From RGIG2945 sp045540355 (GTDB taxonomy: Bacteria > Bacillota > Clostridia > Oscillospirales > Acutalibacteraceae): 6,894 bases of DNA. The stretch's first letter is position 1, and every line of letters starts with the position of its first letter. Below are positions 1 through 6,244 of the stretch, one piece after another. Location: assembly GCA_045540355.1 (NCBI GenBank), contig JAZQHB010000028.1:1-6894 (forward strand), given 5' to 3'. The notes beneath the pieces are model-generated. The model was not told the origin of the DNA and made no database searches. It saw only the letters and a list, made by a program, of their open reading frames with translations. A program made the position numbers and the translations under genes.

Positions 1-27
1 TATATCATAATACCATATAATAGTCAA
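1..27 (-). promoter_or_regulatory. Possible sigma-A promoter, cut by window edge
   Basis: Read on the minus strand, TTGACT at 27-22 matches the -35 consensus in five of six positions. After a 17-base spacer come TATA at 4-1 and then the window edge, so only the first four bases of the -10 box are visible. A TG one base before the TATA (7-6) fits an extended -10. Spacing and sequence are good, but the region is AT-rich and chance matches are common. If real, it would drive a gene to the left of the window, separately from the transporter operon. Confidence 0.35.
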
Positions 28-102
28 TTGTTCTACACATATTTTGTTTCGGGTTTGTGTCGAGAAAAGCAAATGAAATCACCGTTTTTTATAAAATCTG
101 TT
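1..102. other. Non-coding region downstream of the operon
   Basis: This AT-rich stretch follows the stop codon of the ABC/S-component fusion gene. I find no open frame worth calling. I also find no convincing rho-independent terminator for the operon: the only T-run near the stop, at 85-90, lies on the plus strand, and no GC-rich stem sits next to a T-run on the minus strand. Transcription may therefore end by another route, or run on to the left. A possible promoter on the minus strand at the extreme left edge is listed separately. Confidence 0.6.
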
Positions 103-2778
103 CTATCTCTCAACTAACCCATATTTAACTTTGATTCTTTCTATCTTGTCTATCATAGGTTCGGATATAAACCACAAGAAGAATGCAGTTGAGAGCGCAT
201 GGATTAAATCAAACGGTATTCCCATAATATAGGCGGTTTCAATCATATCCCAATTTATTTTACTTTGCCACATAATAACGGATGCAGGGTTCATGATTCC
301 ACCGTAGATAACAAAGGTTGCTAAAAATCCGAATATACAAAGGGATGATTTTGTCTTACGGAGGAATCCCTTTTTGAAAAGTATTCCTGCAATAAAACCT
401 ATAATTCCAAAGGCAAACATCTGCCATGGTGTCCACGGACCTTGTCCAAAGAAAAAGTTTGAAACAAATCCGGTTATGCTACCAACCAAAAATCCCGTTT
501 CTCCACCAAAAGCTACACCTGCGATTATTACAAGTGCAACAACGGGTTTAAATTGAGGAAGCATAAAGAATGCCGCTCTGCCTGCTACTGCGATGGCACA
601 AAGTACGCTTATCACAATAAGCTCTCTTGCTTTTGGTTTTCTTGATTCAAATATCATACAAAACGGTATCATTGTTTCGAGAATGATGAGTAAACTTATA
701 AAATAATACTTTCTGTCACCCAGGAAGAAAACGCCGATATAAATTGTCAGCGGCATTAAAAGCAGTATCAGAAATGCTGCAAAGAGTGTTCGTTTTGTCA
801 GTTTTCTGTCTGACCCCCGAACTTGTATTACTTCTATTCCAATATCTTTTTGCGGAAAGAAGCAGAAACAAGCAATTGCAACTTCAATTACTGCAATTAT
901 CTGTAAAGTGTCAAGACCTAAAAAACTTACTTTTGCAAACTCCAATATATCAATATCAGTTATAAATGATATTGATGTTAATGCAAAAAGTAAAGCAAAT
1001 ATACTGCCGACAATAATTCTTGTAGGAGTCAACTTATGCACTTTTTCTTTTGTGGGTTTCATTTCATCTTGATGCTTATGTAATTCTATACGCCGTGATT
1101 GTCTTTCTTTCTTTTCTATTTTACCGCCACAAGCAAGGATGATATCTTCTGCCAAAACCGCATCCGGAAGGCAGGTTCTCGACATACGGTTTGCTGATGT
1201 GGTGTAGAAATTCTTACCCTTAAAAAACTCCCTCGGTGCACTGGCTGATGTTATACTTCCATCAAAACAAAGAGCGCATCTGTCGGCATATTCCGCACAA
1301 AACTCTATGTCGTGTGATACCATAAGAATTGTAACGCCGTTTGCTTTCAAGTCTAAAAGAATATCTGCAAATTCTTCTTTGAAATGTGCATCCATTCCTT
1401 TTGTCGGTTCATCAAGGAGCAGTATTTCAGGCTCCATAAGAAGGATTTTGGCAAGGGCTGCTCTTTGCTGTTCACCACCTGATAAATCATACGGATGTGA
1501 GTCTAAAAGATTTTCAATTCTGCAAAGAACAGAGATGCTTTGTACCTTTTGTTCTTTTTCATCCTTGGTGAGCTTCTTATCAGAAAGTATTTCCATTAAA
1601 TCAAGATATACCGTTTTCTTTACAAACACACTTTGCGGATTCTGAGGAAGAACACCGAGCAGTCCGTCATATAAGCTTTTTATTTTGGAAATACTCTGTC
1701 CTTTAATCTTTGCATCACCTCGGTATGGCGTGTTAAGACCTGATATAAGGGAAAGTGCCGTTGTCTTTCCGGTGCCGTTACCGCCAACAAGACAGAATAA
1801 TTCACCTTGATTGACAGACAGATTAAAACCCTTAACTACATCGGGTAATTCTTTTTCATATCTGAACCAAGCATCCTTGATTTCAATTATCTTATCAGCG
1901 CTATTCTGTACCTTATCTTTCGGAATAATCTCGGTGTTCAATGTATTCTCTTTTGAATATTCTGAAAGCCACACTCTGCCATCCCTGACAGTTAAGGGGC
2001 AGGTTAGAGTGTTTTTCACTTCGCCGTGAACTCGCATAGGAGTTGGAAGTGCTTTATACATATCGTGATTTTTTGATTTAAGAATTTTACCGACTTCTTC
2101 AGGTGTACTATCTGCAATGATTTTGCCACCATCCATAACGATAACACGGTCTGCCATCGGGAAAGCATCTTCAAGGCGGTGCTCAGTGAGAATAACGGTA
2201 GTGCCAAGCTCACGGTTAATTTTTTCAAGTGTTTTTAGAAATTCTCCTGCAGCGATTGGATCAAGCTGACTTGTAGGCTCGTCGAGAATCAACACAGACG
2301 GTTGCATAGCCATAACAGATGCAAGGTTTAACAGTTGCTTTTGACCGCCTGAAAGTTCGGTTACTTTCTTGTAAAACCAAGTCTGTATGCCGAAGAAAGA
2401 TGCCATTTCGGATACTCTTGTTCTGATTTCGGTTTGTTTATATCCAAGGCTTTCAAGTCCGAATGCAAGCTCGTGCCACACCTTATCGGTAACAATCTGA
2501 TTATCAGGATTTTGCATTACAAATCCAACACCTGATGCTTGTTCTTTGGTATCGTAATCGGCAAGAGGTTTGCCGTTAAAAAAGATATTACCGCTTATCT
2601 CGCCGTGTGGTGCAAGCGTTGATTTTAATAATCTTAAAAGCGTAGTTTTACCGCATCCCGATTTACCGCAAAGCAAAACAAACTCACCTTGATTAACAGT
2701 AAAGTTTATATCATCAAGTGCCTTATCGTATCTAGCAGAATAAGTAAAACTTAAATTTTCGATCTTAAAGCTTTCCAT
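103..2778 (-). CDS. ECF transporter fusion: two ATPase domains plus S component (putative cobamide importer)
   Basis: An 891-residue fusion that should supply both ATPases and the substrate-binding membrane subunit of an ECF importer at the inner membrane. ATPase 1 (about 1-230) has Walker A GKSGCGKTT at 38-46, Q-loop Q89, signature LSGGQ at 142-146, Walker B ending D166-E167 and switch H200. ATPase 2 (about 297-520) has Walker A GGNGTGKTT at 332-340, Q379, LSGGEQ at 432-437, D456-E457 and H489, so both sites look intact. From about 584 the protein is membrane-embedded: about four helices (584-712), then a six-helix region (715-875) that looks like a whole S component, with VAGRAAFF near 731 and GQGPWTPWQM at 779-788. 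That last motif recalls the predicted cobalamin S family (CbrT-like); I recognise it from memory, so the substrate is inferred. ATG at 2778 is chosen over an upstream GTG at 2793 because the GTG lies inside the GGGAGGTGAG ribosome binding site. Confidence 0.88.
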   Translation of the reverse strand: MESFKIENLSFTYSARYDKALDDINFTVNQGEFVLLCGKSGCGKTTLLRLLKSTLAPHGEISGNIFFNGKPLADYDTKEQASGVGFVMQNPDNQIVTDKVWHELAFGLESLGYKQTEIRTRVSEMASFFGIQTWFYKKVTELSGGQKQLLNLASVMAMQPSVLILDEPTSQLDPIAAGEFLKTLEKINRELGTTVILTEHRLEDAFPMADRVIVMDGGKIIADSTPEEVGKILKSKNHDMYKALPTPMRVHGEVKNTLTCPLTVRDGRVWLSEYSKENTLNTEIIPKDKVQNSADKIIEIKDAWFRYEKELPDVVKGFNLSVNQGELFCLVGGNGTGKTTALSLISGLNTPYRGDAKIKGQSISKIKSLYDGLLGVLPQNPQSVFVKKTVYLDLMEILSDKKLTKDEKEQKVQSISVLCRIENLLDSHPYDLSGGEQQRAALAKILLMEPEILLLDEPTKGMDAHFKEEFADILLDLKANGVTILMVSHDIEFCAEYADRCALCFDGSITSASAPREFFKGKNFYTTSANRMSRTCLPDAVLAEDIILACGGKIEKKERQSRRIELHKHQDEMKPTKEKVHKLTPTRIIVGSIFALLFALTSISFITDIDILEFAKVSFLGLDTLQIIAVIEVAIACFCFFPQKDIGIEVIQVRGSDRKLTKRTLFAAFLILLLMPLTIYIGVFFLGDRKYYFISLLIILETMIPFCMIFESRKPKARELIVISVLCAIAVAGRAAFFMLPQFKPVVALVIIAGVAFGGETGFLVGSITGFVSNFFFGQGPWTPWQMFAFGIIGFIAGILFKKGFLRKTKSSLCIFGFLATFVIYGGIMNPASVIMWQSKINWDMIETAYIMGIPFDLIHALSTAFFLWFISEPMIDKIERIKVKYGLVER

Positions 2779-3638
2779 TTTCTCACCTCCCACAGTTCAA
2801 TTATTATAGGGCATATACAAAGCAGTAAATATGCCACGAATACGCTTATACCAAATACAGAAACTTCTGCCATTTTCATAGATGGGAAGAATCTGAAATA
2901 CATTCCGCCCATTAAATTTCCTGCAAGTGTATATATACCTAAAAGCAAAATGCAAATAAGTGCTTTTTTATCTCTCTTATCAAATGTAAATATAGAAAAT
3001 GCAGTTCTGCCCGGTATTCCGTAACCACGGGATTTCATACTGTCGGCAGTTTCAATGGCATTTTCTAAAGACCATGTTGTCATAATTGACAGTATATTAA
3101 GTCCGTTCTTTGCACGCTTTATAATACTGCCATTTGAAACATCACGCCCCATACACCTTTGTGCGTTCGCTACTACTTTAAGCTGTGCTGAAAACTTTGG
3201 AACAAACCGAAGTGTCATTGAGATTATTAAAGACATTGCCGGAATAATTTTACCGAACAGATAGATAAACTTGTCACTTGTCATAACCTCGTTGTAGCAA
3301 GAAAAATGACAGATAACACTCACAATCATTATAGCGGCACAAAGCCCGTAAATAATAGATTCAAGAGTCAACGGATTTCCGCTTGGCAGATACTCTATGA
3401 TGGTAACGCCTTCGTGATTAAAAGCAGGGTTTATAAGTGCCATCACAAGCAGCATCGGAAGCATATATATTAAGTTTGTTTTTATTGCCTTTTTGCCCTT
3501 CAGAATCACGGAATATGTAAAACCACTCGCAAGTGAAATACATAAACACACAGGATGCATAAAAAAGCAACTGAACCCGATTACAAATACAAAATACACG
3601 AAATTTACAATCGGATGATATGTTTTAAATTCGTTCAT
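2751..3638 (-). CDS. ecfT: ECF transporter transmembrane coupling subunit (EcfT/CbiQ family)
   Basis: A 295-residue integral membrane protein of the T-component family, which links the two ATPases to the S component and passes on the conformational change. Hydrophobic helices lie at about 10-39, 52-70, 95-115, 126-143, 226-245 and 258-280. Between helices 5 and 6 is the long cytoplasmic coupling region, with the two basic motifs typical of the family: AQRCMGRD at 159-166 and MKSRGYG at 201-207 (the SRG takes the place of the usual ARG). The N-terminal TYHPIVNF also fits the family. ATG at 3638 is preferred; longer frames from 3650 or 3680 overlap the preceding gene and add residues not expected in this family. 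The gene begins one base after the DUF4430 stop, with only a weak ribosome binding site, suggesting translational coupling. Its 3' end overlaps the fusion gene by 28 bp. Confidence 0.88.
   Translation of the reverse strand: MNEFKTYHPIVNFVYFVFVIGFSCFFMHPVCLCISLASGFTYSVILKGKKAIKTNLIYMLPMLLVMALINPAFNHEGVTIIEYLPSGNPLTLESIIYGLCAAIMIVSVICHFSCYNEVMTSDKFIYLFGKIIPAMSLIISMTLRFVPKFSAQLKVVANAQRCMGRDVSNGSIIKRAKNGLNILSIMTTWSLENAIETADSMKSRGYGIPGRTAFSIFTFDKRDKKALICILLLGIYTLAGNLMGGMYFRFFPSMKMAEVSVFGISVFVAYLLLCICPIIIELWEVRKWKALRSKI
2786..2791 (-). promoter_or_regulatory. Ribosome binding site of the ABC/S fusion gene
   Basis: GGGAGG on the minus strand lies seven bases before the ATG at 2778. It is a near-perfect Shine-Dalgarno sequence located inside the end of the ecfT reading frame, and it decides the start: a GTG in frame five codons upstream overlaps this site and cannot be the main start. 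Confidence 0.85.
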
Positions 3639-3639
3639 A

Positions 3640-4551
3640 TTAATTACCATTTCTTGCAGAATAATGACCACCCACATCATTTCCTAAGTCGCAGGTATAT
3701 ACCCATTCAACCTTGTCACCTGCTTTAAGCTGATAACGAGAGCATCCATAATTGGGGAACCAATCATTGACCTTATACATCCAACCTGAAAGCTCTCCGC
3801 AATCGAACTCATAAAGATTTGCTATGCCTTCGATATAGGCGCTGTTATATATTGGCGTATTTTCAAATTCCATGTGAATTTTGTTTCGCTTCATTTCTCG
3901 TACAAGCACATTGAACACACTTTCACCCTCATAGAATGTAACACTCTTTTCTGCAAATATAACACCGTCTTTGGGTACAATATCAACCTTTTCACTATCA
4001 AGCCAACCGATATTTTGTAAAATCGTATCGCATCTGACAGATAAGGTGCAAGTAAGCTCTGTATCTGTAATTACTGCATTTTCCGGCTCAATAGGTACAG
4101 GTTTCCCTTCAGGAACGGGATCAGTTCTGTATTGGTCTTTTCCTGTAACCTCGTTTATCACCATTCCTTGTTCTTCGGAATATTCTTCGTTGCTTTGCTT
4201 TATTTCAGCAGAAGATGTTGTTTCTTCGGCAGAACTTTGTGTGCTTTCTGCGATTTTCTCTGCCATAGCAATCTTTTCTGCGGAAGTCTCTGGCGTTCCG
4301 TCTTGCTTTTGCGGTTTATTTTCTTCTGTGGCAGGTTCGTTTTCTTCCTTTACCGGAATGTCACTGATAGTTTTTTCCGCTTCTTTAATTTCTTCTTTGG
4401 TAGGCTCGTCATTTTGAACTACTGTAACATCTTCTTGAGGCTCTGGTGTCCATCCACGAAGTCCCGGTGCATCACCGCCATACCAAAAGACAAAAGCTAA
4501 TACAATTGCGATAACAACACCTGCTATTATTTTGTTCTTATGTTTTTTCAT
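3640..4551 (-). CDS. Membrane-anchored DUF4430 (transcobalamin C-terminal-like) protein
   Basis: A 303-residue exported protein. Residues 1-6 are basic and 8-24 form one hydrophobic segment with no clear signal-peptidase or lipobox site, so it is probably an N-terminal membrane anchor with the rest outside. Residues 35-160 are a low-complexity linker rich in Glu, Pro, Ser and Thr, with small internal repeats (AEKIA twice at 91-101, SSAE twice near 107-115). Residues 166-290 match the DUF4430 pattern: CTLSVRC at 168-174, SVTFYEGESVF at 203-213, YNSAYIEGI at 235-243, then CGELSGWMYKVN and WFPNYGCSRY to C287. This family is related to the beta domain of animal transcobalamin and intrinsic factor, which closes over cobalamin. 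Its position between a toroid protein and ECF genes suggests ligand capture for the transporter. The domain call is firm; ligand binding is inferred. Five cysteines (168, 174, 251, 270, 287) could form disulfides outside the cell. Confidence 0.85.
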   Translation of the reverse strand: MKKHKNKIIAGVVIAIVLAFVFWYGGDAPGLRGWTPEPQEDVTVVQNDEPTKEEIKEAEKTISDIPVKEENEPATEENKPQKQDGTPETSAEKIAMAEKIAESTQSSAEETTSSAEIKQSNEEYSEEQGMVINEVTGKDQYRTDPVPEGKPVPIEPENAVITDTELTCTLSVRCDTILQNIGWLDSEKVDIVPKDGVIFAEKSVTFYEGESVFNVLVREMKRNKIHMEFENTPIYNSAYIEGIANLYEFDCGELSGWMYKVNDWFPNYGCSRYQLKAGDKVEWVYTCDLGNDVGGHYSARNGN

Positions 4552-4557
4552 CTAATT

Positions 4558-4564
4558 CCTCCTT
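4558..4564 (-). promoter_or_regulatory. Ribosome binding site of the DUF4430 gene
   Basis: AAGGAGG on the minus strand sits six bases before the ATG at 4551 and overlaps the TAA stop of the toroid gene by its first two bases. This near-perfect site supports the chosen start and suggests that ribosomes finishing the toroid gene can re-initiate on the DUF4430 gene. Confidence 0.85.
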
Positions 4565-6170
4565 ACAGAAGATTTGCAGACAAAAGCATATTGTAAAGCA
4601 TAGATGCTATCTCTGCTCTTGTAACAGTTTCTTTTGGCTTTATATCCATAACGCTGCTATCCATGATTTTTTCATTGTAGCAAAAAGCAAGGGAGCTTCG
4701 CGACCAATCAGCCGCTTTTACATAGTCAAAAAACTGTGCCAAGCTATCACGAATGCTAAGTGTGTCCATTTCAGTATCCATGCCGCATAGTTTTGCCGCC
4801 CTTGTAACCATAACAGCTGCTTCCTCACGAGTGATAGTTCCATTAGGATTAAATTCGTTTTCGGATACACCTTTTATTATTCCGTAGGAGTATGCCGTAC
4901 CCACATAGTTATAAAACCAATCGTTTGTTGTTACATCCTTAAAAATAACGTTGCTCTTCTGCGGTAGTCCAAGACCTCTTGCAATAATTGTTGCAAATTC
5001 AGCTCTTGTCATAGTGCTTTCAGGCTCAAAACTATTTTCTGTTTTGCCGTTTATAATTCCTCTTGATGCGAGTGTTTCAATGGCTACTTTATCTTTGTGT
5101 CCGACAATGTCTGCAAAGGTCTTACCGGGGCTTGTGATACTCATTTTCTTAACATCTGCATTCTTTCCTGCAAGTCCTACCGCATCTGAGTTAACATTAA
5201 GCTTTTTGGCATCACTCATATCATAAAGTGTGTTTCTTCCTTTGCTTGCACGCTTTAATGCAACAAGGGCATAAAAGCATTGCTCTGTTGCCATTAAGTT
5301 TGTAGAATCTTCGTGTATATGCTTAAAGCCTTTTCCGTTATCGTAGAATGAAAAAAGATTATCAAGAACAGACTTTCCGTTTTTCACAAAGCGTTCATCA
5401 TCAATCGAAATACCAAGCTCGCAAAGGGCAACAAGCACCTGAACACTACTCTCGGAAGTTTCAACTTCATAACTTGAAAAACCACCGTTTTCTTTCTGCA
5501 TATTGGATAAGCAATTAAGTGCTTTTTCGGTTGCAGATTTAACCTTATCATTATCCTGATATTTTGATAGTGCCTGAAGTGCCATTCCTGTAACATCAGG
5601 ATCAGCCACATCTCCCGATAATGCCCATCCACCGTAAGATGTTTGTTTTTCTATAATATGATTTATATACATTTCTCTTGTTGCCTGAATCTTTGCATCG
5701 GGATTGCTTGGCAAATCATAGTTTCCGCTGTCAAGTGCAATGAGTGCCCATATAGCTCCGTTTACACCTTGCCATATAGTTTTTTCATAATCCCCAAGCG
5801 GGGTTAAAAGATTGTAGCCAGCAATATCCTTTGGGTTTTTGCCGATAGAGGTGAGAGCAACTATCACTCTTGAATATTCTGTGTATTTCTTATTATGAAG
5901 TACACCGCCACAGTCTTTCACATATTTTGTAACCGTCTGATAGTAATTCTCAAAATACTCATCGGGAATATCCATATTACTTCGTGCAAGACCTAAAACC
6001 GACCATTCGCCACCAATAGAGCCTACAATCGGCTCTTTCACAGTTTCATATAGGTAATTTCCAACGCTTTCTAAAGTAACATTCACTTTATTCGTATCAT
6101 AAGCAAATGCCGACAAAGAAAGGCTGAAAAGAATTGTGAAGCTCAAAAGTATTGATATAAATTTCTTCAT
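4563..6170 (-). CDS. Secreted alpha-alpha toroid protein with three SLH domains
   Basis: A 535-residue surface protein. Residues 1-23 form a signal peptide (lysines, hydrophobic core, cleavage probably after AFA). Residues 33-310 resemble the prenyltransferase/squalene-cyclase alpha-alpha toroid: repeated Gly/aromatic helix ends such as GEWSVLGLARS at 54-64, TIWQGVNGAIWALIAL near 131-146, YGGWAL at 179-184, DPDVTGMALQAL at 190-201 and NGGFSSYE at 228-235. A canonical cyclase DXDD motif is absent and I see no prenyltransferase zinc-ligand set, so a binding role is more likely than catalysis. Three SLH domains follow, at about 351-398, 410-460 and 472-530, with TRAE-type signatures at 388, 447 and 517; the third is the most divergent. 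SLH domains bind secondary cell-wall polymers. The toroid fold is also that of the large domain of intrinsic factor and transcobalamin, and a DUF4430 gene follows 11 bp downstream. Cobamide binding is inferred. Confidence 0.85.
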   Translation of the reverse strand: MKKFISILLSFTILFSLSLSAFAYDTNKVNVTLESVGNYLYETVKEPIVGSIGGEWSVLGLARSNMDIPDEYFENYYQTVTKYVKDCGGVLHNKKYTEYSRVIVALTSIGKNPKDIAGYNLLTPLGDYEKTIWQGVNGAIWALIALDSGNYDLPSNPDAKIQATREMYINHIIEKQTSYGGWALSGDVADPDVTGMALQALSKYQDNDKVKSATEKALNCLSNMQKENGGFSSYEVETSESSVQVLVALCELGISIDDERFVKNGKSVLDNLFSFYDNGKGFKHIHEDSTNLMATEQCFYALVALKRASKGRNTLYDMSDAKKLNVNSDAVGLAGKNADVKKMSITSPGKTFADIVGHKDKVAIETLASRGIINGKTENSFEPESTMTRAEFATIIARGLGLPQKSNVIFKDVTTNDWFYNYVGTAYSYGIIKGVSENEFNPNGTITREEAAVMVTRAAKLCGMDTEMDTLSIRDSLAQFFDYVKAADWSRSSLAFCYNEKIMDSSVMDIKPKETVTRAEIASMLYNMLLSANLL

Positions 6171-6177
6171 TCTAATG

Positions 6178-6182
6178 CTCCT
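6178..6182 (-). promoter_or_regulatory. Ribosome binding site of the toroid gene
   Basis: AGGAG on the minus strand lies seven bases before the ATG at 6170. It supports this start, which is immediately followed by a textbook signal peptide. Confidence 0.8.
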
Positions 6183-6196
6183 TTTAAAACGGTGAT

Positions 6197-6230
6197 AGCG
6201 AGCAGTCAGTTTTTAAGCTGACTGTTCGCT
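6197..6230 (-). promoter_or_regulatory. Intercistronic stem-loop, possible weak terminator or processing site
   Basis: Two 13-base arms (6197-6209 and 6218-6230) form an inverted repeat around an 8-base loop, between the upstream SLH gene and the toroid gene. Read as minus-strand RNA, 12 of 13 positions pair, with one internal A-C mismatch; read as plus-strand RNA the same position is a G-U wobble. The minus-strand sequence after the stem is ATCACCGTTTT, so the short T-run is displaced by seven bases, which is poor for an intrinsic terminator. It may reduce read-through, mark an RNA cleavage site or stabilise an mRNA end. No good promoter is seen in the 74-bp gap. Confidence 0.5.
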
Positions 6231-6244
6231 GTTTCCCGTAGATT

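Noticed and set aside
16..21. TATAAT on the plus strand as a promoter -10 box
   Set aside because: The -35 region would be outside the window and no plus-strand gene follows; in such AT-rich sequence it is likely chance.
78..88. ATCACCGTTTT on the plus strand, also present on the minus strand at 6196-6186, as possible inverted ends of a mobile unit
   Set aside because: An 11-base match is expected by chance in a window of this size, and the similarity does not extend beyond it. No transposase or target duplication is present.
1307..1645. 112-codon open frame on the plus strand
   Set aside because: It is antisense to the second ATPase domain, whose Walker, signature and switch motifs show that the minus strand is the coding one.
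2779..2793. GTG at 2793 as start of the ABC/S fusion, giving five extra residues
   Set aside because: The GTG is part of the GGGAGGTGAG ribosome binding site for the ATG at 2778.
3971..4417. 148-codon open frame on the plus strand
   Set aside because: It lies antisense to the linker and DUF4430 coding region. Its Ser/Phe/Val-rich product is what reverse-complemented Glu/Lys/Ser codons give, and the minus-strand frame has clear domains and a strong ribosome binding site.
4132..4500. 122-codon Phe/Cys-rich open frame on the plus strand
   Set aside because: Another antisense frame over the acidic linker of the DUF4430 protein; composition reflects GAA/GAG codons read backwards.
4563..5200. Reading the toroid protein as a true squalene-hopene cyclase or prenyltransferase
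   Set aside because: The expected catalytic motifs are not seen, and the signal peptide plus SLH domains place the protein on the cell surface.
5384..5632. 82-codon minus-strand open frame inside the toroid gene
   Set aside because: Out-of-frame shadow of the toroid gene with no domain and no reason for a nested gene.
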